Assembly (NCBI GenBank): GCA_963930655.1
Contig: OZ005608.1
Location: 15,748,001-15,812,000 of the forward strand
DNA length: 64,000 nt
Source of the DNA: Myrica gale
Taxonomy: Eukaryota; Streptophyta; Magnoliopsida; Fagales; Myricaceae
Direction of reading: 5' to 3'
Part shown: positions 34,195 through 45,652 of the stretch, in pieces
Position numbering within the stretch: the first letter of the stretch is position 1
Layout of the letters: every line of letters begins with the position of its first letter
Made by a program: the position numbers and the translations under genes
Notes under the pieces: generated by a model
Told to the model about the DNA's origin: nothing
Seen by the model: the letters and a program-made list of their open reading frames with translations, nothing else
Database searches by the model: none

Positions 34195-35365
34195 TGTGCA
34201 CAATCGAGATTTTGATGATTTCAATAAATAGATCGAGTTTATAAAAAGAACATCTTCAAAGACAAAGACGTTTTGATGAAAGAGCCGAAGACTTGAAGAT
34301 AGAAGATCAAGGAGCTCAAAATTGAAGATTCAAGACCTTAAGATATAATCCTTGTAACTCTTTATTTCACATTTGACAAGGATTATGAATCACACTTGCA
34401 TATCTTTCAAAACGTGCATAAACTGTTTTACCTTCTGTTTGAAAGATTAAAATATTTTTAAAGGTTTAAAAAAACTCCAAACAAACTCTCAAACCTTTCA
34501 TTTACTTATGAAAGTAAGTTTTTAAAATTGGGTGTTTAAAAGTGGTCAAAAACATTGTTTTAAAAGAACCGGACTATGTGCTTAAGTTGAAGAGGTCGAC
34601 CGGTCTTCAACCTCTTGGTATAGCGGTTAACCGATTGATTTTAAAATATAGTCGTTGAGCTTCTAACAATATGACCGTTGGCTAACGGTAACATGAAGCG
34701 GTCGACCGGCTTGTTTTAACAGACGACTCCCAACGACTAGTTTTCATATGTGGCCTATAAATACATCTTCATAACATCTGAAATCAATATACAACGATCA
34801 CATATCATTTAGATCACTTGAGAAATATTTCAAACCTTTATATTCCATATTTATCATATCATTCACACAAAACACACTTTCATATCCTTGTCTTTGTGTG
34901 AATAAAGAGATAGAGCTTTCCACTTTCATATCTACTCTTAGAGAGAGTTTTGTTCTTCAATCTTTTTATCAAGAGAGATGACTCCTTCAGTGAGGTTGTT
35001 CACTAAAGAAGAAGTTTTGAGAGGATATATCTCAAGCTTAGTAGGGTTGTGAGTGGTGAGCCCAACAATCACTTGTACGGATCTCTAGCACCCAGAAGCT
35101 AGAGTATAAGCTATTGGAGAATAGTGGAAAACCTCAAGGCTCGGTGAATGAGCTTGAGGGGTGGATGTAGGCAGGTTTGCCGAACCACCTAAAAATCAAG
35201 TGCTTGCTTCTCTTACCCTTCTATTTACATTTAGCACTTATTGCATATTATATACTTGTACTAAATTAGACTTTAATTTGCAAACAAATCTTTGGGGGTT
35301 AAAAGCGAAAATTTTAGAAAATCAATTCACCCCCCTCTTGGGTTGCCTTAATCCTAGGACTTATA
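34195..35365 (-). mobile_element. LTR, SIRE-like family S, copy C (reverse)
   Basis: On the minus strand it starts near CCTAGGATTAAGGCAACCCA and carries the AGGTGGTTCGGCAAACCTGC block (35165-35195) and the GGTCGACC cluster at 34590-34715. It ends near AAAAGCCAACA at about 34195. It lies tail to tail with copy B, about 190 bases apart. Its start abuts the end of the Tat integrase at 35366. It is non-coding. Confidence 0.7.
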
Positions 35366-36425
35366 TACTTTTTAAGGTACATCGAGTTCCATGGATGTTG
35401 TAATGTTTTGCCCTGAAGTCCTCCAAATAGTATGTTCCTAGTCGCTTGGATCCAAAAAGATGATACAACCTTTCCAATTTGAGTGTAGTTTGCCTTGTTG
35501 TGGATCCTTCGTCCTGGACAGCATCTTTTTGATGACTAAATTTGCTGGGATAAAATAACGTAGCCTAACCTTGGCGATCTTCTGCTTGTGCGCTTCCATC
35601 TTGAGTCGTGCTTCTTCTTTTCTTCCTTATAGTAAGTCGAGATCTAGCTTCTTCTCTTCATTGTTGCTCTTGTGAGTGAAAATCATCACCCGAGGTGAGA
35701 GAGCTCCTATCTCAACCTAGATCACAGCTTTGGTTCCATAGGTGAGAGCGAACGGGGTCTCTCATGTAGATGTTCTAGCAGTGGTGCGATATGCTCACAA
35801 TACCCTGGGTATTTCTTCCTCCCATGAACCTTTCTGATAGTCGAGTTTTGTTTTGATGATCTTTAGCATTGATTGATTTTGCAGTTCTACTTGCTCATTG
35901 GCTTGCGGATAGTACGGAGATGAGTAATGGTTCTCGATACTGAGTTCTGAACAGAAGTCTCAAAAATTCTTGTTGTCTAACTGTTTTTCATTGTCATTGA
36001 TTATGACCCGGGGTAACCTAAAACTACAGATGATGTTCCTCCAAACAAATTTCCAAACGTTTTGTTCGGGGATATTCTCTAGTGGCCCAGCTTCCACCCA
36101 TTTGGTAAAATAGTCAATGGCAACTATCAAGAACTTCAACTATCTTCGTCCCATCGGGAAAAGACCAAGGATGTCAACTCCCCATTGCATGAAGCTTTGG
36201 CAGTGACAATTGTCAGCTTCTCTGCCAGGGTATTTATAAGGTTGACGAATTTCTGACACTTATCTTATTTTCGCACTATGTTCTCTGCATAAGCATGCAC
36301 TGTGGGCCAGAAGAACCCATCTCGAATGACCTTTCGAGCTAATGTTCTTGCTTTTGAATGGTTTCCGTAAATCCCCTCATGTACTTCCCGAAGTGCGTAG
36401 TCTGCATCCGAGTATTAAGGTAACA
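35366..36425 (-). pseudogene. Tat integrase, broken
   Basis: The minus strand encodes the zinc-finger segment REVHEGIYGNHSKARTLARK and VIRDGFFWPTVHAYAENIV followed by a CQKF pair (36200-36410). The core reads MQWGVDILGLFPMG, VAIDYFTKWVEA, INDNEKQLDN and YYPQANEQVE, matching the D, D and E blocks, then TPFALTYGTKAVI. The C-terminus ends LQGKTLQHPWNSMYLKKY near 35368, typical of Tat pol ends. Several stops are present. Confidence 0.88.
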
Positions 36426-36599
36426 CAACAATGGTTTAGAAAGACTTTTGAACTTATCACGATGCTATCTTTTGAACTTATGCTTTTGTTGTTTATCAAC
36501 ACTGGGGTCCTCTTCCTACAGTGTCTTCATGATCGACAATCGCCAGTCACCAGGTTCTATCTCATCAACTCTACGAATCTCGGACAAGACCCCGTTTGA

Positions 36600-36940
36600 A
36601 CATCTGAACCAACCCTGATACCTTAGTTGCCAATGCACTCGCTCAGGCATTTTGATCTCGGGGAATATGCTAGATCTCGAAGGCCTCAAAGCGTTCTTTA
36701 ATCTCTAGTGTACACTTCAGGTAAGTTGCCATTCTTTCATCTTGGGCCTCAAAGTTTTCTTTGACTTGCCCTACTACTAGTTGAGAGTCTGAATATACGC
36801 TGAGATGCTTTTGTCCTAGAAGTTCTATCATGAGTTGGCCAGCTATAAGGGCTTTATATTTGTGATGTTGTTTGTGGGCAAGTATTCCAGTATGATCCCA
36901 AACTCGATTCGCTTTTCCTCAGATATCTCGAAAACTACTT
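36600..36940 (-). pseudogene. Second (archaeal-like) RNase H of the Tat element
   Basis: Reads LIAGQLMIELLGQKHLSVYS then DSQLVVGQVKENFEAQDERM and RFEAFEI followed by HIPRDQNA, the arrangement of the extra RNase H typical of Tat elements (ASNNEAEYEALIAGLxxA...DSQLVVxQV). One stop and one frame change are visible near the N-terminal side. Confidence 0.82.
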
Positions 36941-37340
36941 AGATTTTCCATGGCTTTGGCATAGGTTGTAAGCTATGTGACAAAATTGGTCATTGCTTGT
37001 CCTTTAATCGCAGTTCATGGTCGGTACTTGATGTCTAATTCTCCGAGTTCCACCTACCATTTGACCAATCTTTCCGGAGGCATCTGGTTTGCCCAAAGTT
37101 TGTAGCAACGGTTGATCTGTCATAATTACTATGGGGTGCGCCTGGAAATATGGTCTCAACTTCCTTGCTGAGATGATAATAGCTAATGCTAGCTTGTTGA
37201 CGTTGGGATACCGGGGTTCAACTCCTTGCAATGCTTTGCTTACGTAGTATATCGGTCCCTGAATGTCGTTGTCATCTCTTATGGGTGTTGTGCTTACTGC
37301 TACATCCGTGATGGCAAGATAGATATATAGGTTCTCCCGG
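36941..37340 (-). pseudogene. Tat first RNase H
   Basis: The open piece at 37004-37231 reads QGVEPRYPNVNKLALAIIIS and LRPYFQAHPIVIMTDQPLLQ, the standard Gypsy RNase H segment (ExRYxxxEKLAxAxVxxxRKLRPYFQ...VxTDxPL). The flanks carry stops. Confidence 0.85.
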
Positions 37341-37389
37341 CACAGAGGAGCACAAGAGTAGGGGATTCATGAGGTAGCTTTTCAACAAG

Positions 37390-38365
37390 TCAAATGTTGT
37401 ATGACATTCTTTTTTTCCATTTGAAGGCTTTCTGAAGTTTTTTGAAGAATGACAAGCATTTGTCCGTGGCGCGAGTAACAAACCTATTGAGGGCGACTAT
37501 CCATCCTCTGAGTCGTTGCAACTCCTTAACATTCTTAGGTTGCTGCATATCTAGGATATCCTTGATCTTTTCTGGATTGGCTTCAATCCCTCGTTGGTAT
37601 ATATGATAACTGAAGAATTTCCCGGAGGATACGCTGAATGCATATTTCGTCAGGTTCAAGAGCATCTTGTAGGCTCCAAGTACGTCGAAGGCTTCAGTGA
37701 GGTCTGTGACATGGTTTGCTAATTCACGTGTTTTAACTAGCATGTCATCGACATAGACTTCCATATTATGCCCTATCTAATTCTGGAACATCAGGTTGAC
37801 CAGCCTTCCTTTGATAAGTAGCTCCCGTGTTTTTCAAACAAAAGGGCATCATCTGGTAGTAGTAAGTGACGCGATTTGTTGTAAATGAGGTACACTCTTG
37901 GTCTGGTTATGCATCTTGATATGGTTGTATCCCGAGAAGGTGTCCGAGAAGCTTAAGAGTTGATGTCCCACCGTTGAATCAAATAAGGAGTCAATTATTG
38001 GGAGTGGGTAAGAATCTTTTGGACAAACATTGTTTAGATCGATGTAATCCACGCACATTCGCCTTCTTCACCATGACAACATTTGCTAGACAACGGGGAA
38101 AATTTACTTCCCTGATGAATTGGGATTTGACCAGCTTCCTGAGCTTTTCTTTGATTGCTTGACTTCGTTCTAGGGCGAAACTTCTCTTTCGTTGTATGAC
38201 CAGCTTGACCTCAGGTCGTACGTTCAACTTGTGAGTGATAACATTTGTATCTATCCCCGTCATTTCTTCGCGTGATGAAGCGAAGACATCACTATTTGCT
38301 CGTAGAATTTCCATGAGAATCGTTTTGGATTCTTCGGATAAGTTGGTACCAATCCTAACAGTCAT
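37390..38365 (-). pseudogene. Tat reverse transcriptase, broken into three frames
   Basis: 38365-37991 holds the region before the palm with HKLNVRPEVKLVIQRKRSFA. 38058-37849 holds MCVDYIDLNNVCPKDSYPLP, the classic Tat RT block, and FSGYNHIKMH. 37764-37390 holds MEVYVDDMLVKTRE with the catalytic YVDD, then EANPEKIKDIL and FVTRATDKCLSFFK. The catalytic aspartates are preserved, but the frame is not continuous. Confidence 0.9.
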
Positions 38366-38464
38366 TTCCTTTGAATCTGTCTAAAGTGGTATTTCTTCCA
38401 ACAGTTCCACTGGTTGTGCTCGAAATCCTTCCCAATGTTCTATGACCATTGTTTCCCTAGTTGC

Positions 38465-38735
38465 TTAAGTATCAGATAGATAACATTTTCCTGTTATTTC
38501 TTGATCTCCCTTTACTTCTCCTATTCCTACCTCGGATGTAAATTTCATCTTCAGATGGTAAGTTGACACTACGGCGTGCAATCTGTTCAGTGTGACTTGT
38601 CCTATAATGGCGTTATATGAAGATTCTCCTTCGAGGAATAGGAATGTTATAGAGAGCGATGCTTCACATGGGTGTTCACCCACTGTGAATGGGAATTCTC
38701 CCGAGAGTGAGTACTTGATGGCCAGTGATGATGAG
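38465..38735 (-). pseudogene. Tat protease, C-terminal part
   Basis: Reads PFTVGEHPCEASLSITFLFL and SSYNAIIGQVTLNRLHAVVS then TYHLKMKF, matching the conserved Tat protease C-terminal half (SxYNAIxGRxxLNxxxAVVSTYHLxxKFPT). An inserted Gypsy fragment separates it from the active-site half at 39845 onward. Confidence 0.85.
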
Positions 38736-39845
38736 AATACGAGCAAGGCCTCAAATGTGCTAGTTCAAGTTCCCGTAGAGCCGGTTACGAGAGAACGAGC
38801 CAAGAAGTTCAAGGACGTATTCGACGAAATCATTCATGAGATATGGGCCCAAGCCCATTCGTGGAAGCCCATCAAAGATGACCCACTTTCTAGAAGGATC
38901 CAGTCAAGATATATTTTTGGTTCGATTCTAGAAGAATCGGATTGCATGGCAATTCTAAGGGGAAAATCCTTTCCTTTTATGGTATTTTGATTATTATATG
39001 CATGTGATTCATTTCCTTTTGAAAAATTAAAGTTGCAAAAATTGCTCACGTAGGCAACTAGAAGGAGTGGATGTCCAACTGTTAGTCAAGTATGGTATTT
39101 TATTTATTTAGTCATGTTTTTTACCTTTCCTCTTCTTTCCTAGGCATGTAGGGTCAGCCACATAATGGCAGTTTGTCTCTTGTGTTTTATTGTTTCCGTC
39201 CATCTCTACGTCCAGGTTAGGTTAGTTAAATAAGGAATATATTTCCTTAGTTTTGTGTCTTTTTTCTTTCCCTTTTATTAGCTATAGGCGGCAGCTCTTT
39301 CTTTCCTTTGTTAGAGTCCTTTATTTTGGCAAGTAGTCTACGTATTGCATTGGGTCAAATAAGCAATATTTTATTTCCTTCCTTAGCTTTTACCTCCAGT
39401 TTTGGTGATAGTCAAATAAGGAATTTTATTTCCTTATTCTAAGTTTCTTTTTTTCGTCCAGCAAGTGTCCTAGTTTAGGTTTTATTTCCTTTTTTATTTC
39501 GGCCCTTTAAATAGGAGCTCTTGCATTGTAATTCAAACAGAGACATAGATTAATGAAATTGTGAGAGTTATTCTCTTTGGTTCTTTGAAGAACTTCTCGA
39601 ACTTATCGGGATTTTCCCGTGGCATCCATCCTGACTTATCAAACGGATTTCCATCACCGTTTGTGGCGTCCTCATCATACCGAGGTTCTTGCTTTCTTAA
39701 GCAACGGGTCGAGGTTCCATTCGAATCAGTCCTAGAAACAATCTTGGGTTCCCTATAGTTGTTGGGTCTCGTTACGGGATAACGGGGTTCACATCAAGTG
39801 AATCAGGTGAGTTTAGTTCTTTCATGTCTAATTGTTTCTCTCCCT
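38730..39845 (+). mobile_element. Inserted Gypsy 3'-end fragment: ORF tail plus LTR
   Basis: On the + strand 38735-38990 reads VPVEPVTRERAKKFKDVFDE and a short tail, a form common at the C-terminal end of some plant Gypsy polyproteins (GPxTRARAKxxxE). LTR-like sequence follows, with a TATA-like CTTTAAATAGGAGCTC near 39504 and leader text with TTCTCTTTGGTTCTTTGAAG. It lies in the opposite orientation within the Tat protease. The edges are approximate and I found no clear target-site duplication. Confidence 0.6.
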
Positions 39846-40140
39846 AGATTCATCTGGTCGTATGCAGTAGCATACAAGATGTCGGCATAACTCCTCGGTG
39901 TCGACAAGTATTTGTTAGATCTTGTAATTTACTATCACTACATCGATAACCAGAACATCATCACATGGATACTCTATTCTCGTTGTATCTTTGGTTGTGA
40001 ACGTGATGGATTTGTCTTCTCCTAATATCGGACACCGAGGTCTGTTGCTTATCTTTGCAACAAGTAGTTGTCTGACATAGGTCTTCCTTGAGAATTTAGA
40101 CGATCCTCCTACGACGAGGCCTCCAAAGATAACCCTGATT
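39846..40140 (-). pseudogene. Tat protease, active-site part
   Basis: The minus strand includes RVIFGGLVVGGSS, then SITFTTKDTTRIEYPCDDVL, and, after a frame change, VDTPRSYADILYATAYDQMN. The last block corresponds to the usual VDTGSSADILYATAFDQM, with GSS degenerated to PRSY, so the protease would be inactive even if translated. Confidence 0.8.
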
Positions 40141-41283
40141 TTGCCTATTGCTCTTAGCAGGGAACGAGTTTCTGCTGGTCTTGCTCCTCGTCTTGGAGCC
40201 TCGTTTCCTCTACGATCTTCTCAAGTTTCATTTCTTTGGTATGATCTGAAACTTTGGTTCTCAGGTGCTCGTGATTCCCTTCTAAATGGCTCTCCCGCCC
40301 TAATTGTGGTGAATTTCCGGAGACATCCTTTGTTGAAAGAGAGCCTCGATCTGCCTTTTTCAAGTATATGCATTCATCCGCATCGTGACCGTGGTCGTTG
40401 TGAAAACGACAGAATTTTCGTCCATCTCGTTTGTCTGGATCCGATCGTATTTTTAGGGACCATTGTAACCTCGGACTTTCTACTCGTGGTTTAGCTAGAA
40501 GTTCCATTCTTCGGTCTCTCTCCACTATATGAGGTTTAGCTAGAGTCACTTCTTTTCTCTTTTTGGCTGCCACTCCTCCTTGATCGACGACTTGTTACCT
40601 GCAGATCGTCACCATGTCATCCACATTCATGTATTTTTGCGCATTTCCATGAATTCTCTGAAGGTCTTCGAGGGTTTCTTTCCCAAGGAGAATGAAAACT
40701 TCTTGTCAGTTAATCCAACTATTATGACGGTAAGGACCTCCTGATCTTCTGAATTTTCCACATTGAGCTTTTCTTGGTTGAAGGGTACTACATAATCTCT
40801 CAAGCTTTCATCTTCCTTTTTCCGGGTAGGAAGGAAATGAATGCTTGATTTTTCTGCTTTTTACATGCTATGCAATGGTTGACAAATGCTCTGATGAGTT
40901 CTTTGAAGCTCGAAATGAAGTTCGGCCTTAGCCTACTAAACCAAATTCGAGCTGATCTAGCCAATGTCGTAAAGAAGGCCTTGCATTTGATAGCGTCTTG
41001 GGTGTCCAAGAGATTCATCTGCGATTGATAGCCTTCTGAGTGATCGAGCAGATTAGTGGCTCCTGTATATTTGTCGATGACAGGCATGCGGAATTTGGAT
41101 GGTAGCCGAACCTCTAAGATTCTTGGTGTGATCGGAGATTCCACCTGGTGCATCATGTTCTCTAGAGAGGATTATGACGGTTTGTCCACTTTTTGTCTCA
41201 TCCTCCCTAACTCAGCTAGAATTTCTTCCAGCCTAGCTTTGACTCCTCGTGCATCTTCATTCCTTCCCAGTGGGGAGTGAGAA
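40141..41283 (-). pseudogene. Tat gag, main part
   Basis: 40800-41156 holds the retrotransposon gag core with YTGATNLLDHSEGYQSQMNL, MNLLDTQDAIKCKAFF and FKELIRAFVNHC. 40154-40573 holds the nucleocapsid-like segment KFCRFHNDHGHDADECIYLK, a Tat-type zinc knuckle. Stops and shifts lie between, including a TAA at about 41179. The N-terminal codons are displaced to 50513-50588 by the nested LTRs. Confidence 0.87.
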
Positions 41284-42771
41284 TGTCACGCCCTGAACGC
41301 TAGCCCAAAGGGGTTAATGACAGCCGCGAACATCCACAAAATGAATGTTCCAGCGTTTTCTCTTAATCTTGCAGCGGGAATTTTTTATTTTTTTATATAT
41401 ACATACAACTGAGAGAGATGGCCAAAGAGATTTACATAAACTTCAACTTACACAATCGACTTCATCGGTAGTAGTGAAGCATCTTAATTACATAGCATGG
41501 CTGCATGGCTGAGGTACATGATCTAAGGGATTCCATCAAAACCTCTTCATATTGATCTACTCATAGCATCTTCACATTACATCTTGACTCCTTATATGCT
41601 TTAGAATATTGTTTAGCATCCTGCTGCCTCAATATGATATCAAGCACTCTTAGGACTTCTTGTGCATTCTCCAACTCCTGACCCGTAGTGCATTCCCAAT
41701 GGCCTATGACCAATAACATTACAATCTAATACTTACTGAGTTAGGTAATCCTCAGAGCTTCTGACACCTGGCAAATCTGGAATGATACATTTTAAAAATG
41801 GTGAGTCAAACGACTCAGTAAGGAAAAGAACTTGTAAACATGAGCTTGAACTTGTACTTGTAAACTTGAAACCTGTAAACATGAACTTGAACTTGTACTT
41901 GTAGTCATGCCCTAGGAACATAACTTGAAATCATGAACTTGTATTCATGCACTGGGAATATAACTTGAAATCATGCACTTGTAAACATAATGTGCTTCAT
42001 GCATGGTCATGACTTCTTGATGTGCATGTATGATTTATGTGTGCATATACACATGCACTTGCTCTTGAAAACGTATACTTGCACTTGTAAAGATCTTGAT
42101 CTTGGAAGACATCAAATTCTTATCTTGTGGGCTACTTGCGCTCCATTTAACCCCTGAAGTCAGGGTTGTGCATTCCCTTTGGAACCGTCCCCGATTTCCC
42201 TTGGAGACATAACATCTGGTCGAGCTAACCCACCTTCTCGCATTCGTCCTTCAGTGTGGCTAGACCCGACCCTTGGAGGTCCACACCTTCTCGCATTTGT
42301 CCTTCAGTGTGGTTGCACTTACCTCTAGGATCACTCATCCTTCTGCATTCGTCCTTCGGTATGGGTGTCCTTCTTGATGGTACGGTACCGAACATAACCC
42401 CTTAACTTAATTTGTGATAAAACTTTCTTGCTTTCATTTGCACAAATCTTCCTTTTCTTTCAAGAAAATCATGCAATTGCTTATGACGTGTCATGCTTGA
42501 TAACAAATATCTCATAAAACCTTCATGCTTTCATTTGCACAAAAACTTCTTTCATGCTTTCATGCAAATGCGTATGTTATGCCATGTTTGATGGGAAATA
42601 TCTTGTCATGCTTGGTTATAAACAACATGTTATGCTTGATCATAAAAACATGCTATGTATCATTCCAGTTTTTATAAAAATTAAGTTTTCACTTACCTCG
42701 ATCCTCTCGAGCTTAGAATGGGTCTTCCCCTACAAGAGAGTTACTTTCGTTACTTAACACTTAAGAATAAT
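41284..42771 (-). mobile_element. Reverse long LTR inserted in Tat gag, left part
   Basis: Starts TGTCACGCCCTGAACGCTAG, the reversed family L terminus, and contains the reversed minisatellite at 42140-42395 with GGTACGGTACCGAAC. It is interrupted at 42772 by a forward solo LTR with duplication ATAAT and continues at 46832. The outer flanks are GAGAA (41279-41283) and GAAAA (50513-50517), a duplication with one mismatch. Confidence 0.87.
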
Positions 42772-45584
42772 TGTGAGACCCCGATTTTCTCCTACGTAAT
42801 TCCTTATGTATTATCTTTTATTTTCCAATGTAATAGCTTTTATCTCTTCATGGGGCTATGTTTTTGGCCAATGTATGGTCTAATCCTTATGTTATGGTAT
42901 TTCGATTAAAATGGGATTTTATTCCATAAAATCTCTTTAAATAATTTTAATGTCATTTTATGCAAGTTTAAATTATATTTATTTTTGGAGCCGAAATTTG
43001 CAAGTAAGTTTCTCTCTTACAAATTTATATTTTTTTATTTACTTAATATGTTTCATGGACCATAGAATTTGAATTATGATTTAAGAATTTCTTGTATAAG
43101 CCGAAAATGATTAATGGATTAAATGATGAAATTCTTTTGAATACATGGATTGAATATTTTTATATCTTTCATATGTGACATATACCATGTGGCCTATATT
43201 ATTAATAGAATTTCCATTCGAATATTTAATTGATAAGCACACTTGCTTATCATAGTGATAAGCAAACATGATAGGTTAGGAAACTTTTAGGGTGATAAGA
43301 CCTTGTGATTATTGTAGAGATAGGTTAGGGTCATTATCACATGATAAGATATTATGCTTATGAGGTGATAAGCTATTGGAATGGATTAGATAAGCAGGAG
43401 AGCTTATGAAGTGATAAGTTAGGTGAGAGAGAAAAACCAAGTTGAAAGTTGGTTGCAATTTAATGAGGAAGTAACTAGGTTGGTTGAAAAGCAACCAAAC
43501 AAGGGAGGAGGATGGCTTTTACGTGAATGGCTATAGGGTGAATTTGAAAAGCCATAAAGTGAGGCCATGTGAAGTGTAAGAACTGTAAGAAGTGTAAGAA
43601 GTGATAAGACAACACATGAAAGTAAAAAGAGAAGAGAAAAGCAAGGGAGAAGGAGTGATTGTCGATGGACTCATGTGAGGAGAGAGAATGATGTAATTCA
43701 AATACAAGCTTTGCTAAGGAGACAAGATTTGATGTGGTGAAAAGATGAAAGAAAGAGAGAGGGAAGGCTTATGTGATTGTCGACCAAGGCCCCCCCTTTC
43801 ACCATTTTTCCTTTTGATTTCTCTCTCTTGTCAATTCACTCTCTCAAGCTTTATGTCATAGCAATTACTCTCCTTGGGAGACTCATTCTCTCACACCTCT
43901 CATTGCAAAGCTTTGGCCAAACCATTCATGCACTCCATTCTCTCCCATTTCAAGCACTTGGCCGAAACTTGCATTCTCTCAAACTCTTTCTCCCATTTTC
44001 AAGCCTTGGCGGAACCACCCCTTAGGATTCAAGGTTTGTGCATTTTTTCTCTTGCACTCTAAACCATACTCTTCTTGCCTTCCAAATCCCATTCTAAAAT
44101 CCAAGTTCAAACCTCTTTTGTTGTGGACAAAAATCTCTCTTGGTGCAAACACATTTCCTTCCTTGAAAACCCTAACCATTTGACATCATTTCCCTTCAAG
44201 CTTACCATATTCTCTTAACCACCACAGAACCTCCTTTAAATCAAGCTTGGACATTTCTAAGGAGGGTGGACCGAAACTTTGAAGGAAGTGAAGTTAGGAA
44301 GAGTTGGTAAAGGTTGAAGGTGAGTTTGGTTCTATTGATGATCTTGCCTTAAGTTTCACAAGTACTAACCAAAGGTATTTTATTTTCTAGGTGCTCAAGC
44401 TTGGATAAACAACAAGGTAAGGCTAATGTGATGTTGTTGGGTTAGCATGAGTGGCCGAATGGCCTATCTATAAGATCTTGAAGTTTAGGTTGTGATATGT
44501 CTTGATGTTGTTAGATCTTGAATGCTTAAGAACCCTAGGTTGTTTAAATGCTAGATCTAACCATGGAAACCCTAGATCTAAGGTTGAATGTAAAGAAAAA
44601 GGCAAATGGAGAACAATGTATGTTAAAGGAAGCTAGATCTAGGTCTTGATGTGTTGATTTGATGAAAGTTAACTATTTTGCTTAGATCTATGGATGTTAG
44701 TGTGTATAAAGTGTAGATCTAAGTTTGATGGAAGTATTTGATGAAAAGATAAAGTGTATGCATGCTAGTTAGGTCACAATACAAAGGATGTGCATGTTAT
44801 GATTTTTAGCATGAAAAATGTGACATTTTGGGGGTATGGCCGAATATGAGATGTGTAGGATTTCATGCATAGTTTTGTATATATTTAAATCTGGACATTG
44901 GCCATGATATGTGCAAGATTTATGACACTATGAATGGTAGATGATTATGTTAAGTATTAGATGCATGCATGTTGAAGGAAACAAAGAAACTTAGTCTTTT
45001 GGATGAAATCATGTATGGCCGAATATTATGAGCATAATGCATGGTGATATGCTTTGATTTATAGATATTAGGTTGTGAAATTGTTGAATGGATGATGGGA
45101 TCACCATTGGAGTAAAAGTTGTGACTAATTGGTGCATTAAATAGTGATGACCGAATGTTGTAAGAAATATAACCCTAAGTGCAATTTATAAAAAATGGAT
45201 TATCATTGTTGTGATAGATATAGAAATTAGGGTTTAATCTAGTTGGAACAAATATTGAAGAACCATGATCTTTTAATAAATTATTATTTGGAACCCTAGT
45301 TAAGTTTTACTCAGGATCAATTGAGGTTTAAGTCCAAGTTAAGATTTTAATCGTGAATAATTTATTAATAGTTTGATATAAGGTTTTAATGAAGTACGTG
45401 CAATAAAAAGAGACTTAGGTTTAATTCTAAACCTGTGAGTATTAATTTAACCCTAATCGAGGCATGTACATGGATAAATATATTTTTATTTCAATAAAAA
45501 TATTAATGATTTAATAAACTAAGTTTTGAATATTGTTAAGGAAAAGAATAAATAAAATATTTTTAAATGATTAAATGAATTTCA

Positions 45585-45652
<68 letters not shown>

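Larger units (their letters stand above)
35366..41283 (-). mobile_element. Degenerate Tat-lineage Ty3/Gypsy retrotransposon, main body
   Basis: Minus-strand order is gag, protease, RT, RNase H, second RNase H, integrase. The second, archaeal-like RNase H between the first RNase H and integrase is diagnostic of the Tat group (Ogre/Retand relatives). All domains carry stops and shifts. Neither LTR of this element is recognised: the 3' side is replaced by an unrelated LTR at 35365, and the 5' side continues as the gag start at 50513-50588, beyond a nested LTR pair. It is an old, dead copy. Confidence 0.88.

Noticed and set aside
38592..38740. Start of the 132-codon + strand frame as a host gene
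   Set aside because: Its first part is antisense to the Tat protease and only the later part is Gypsy polyprotein tail; the apparent gene is a junction artefact.
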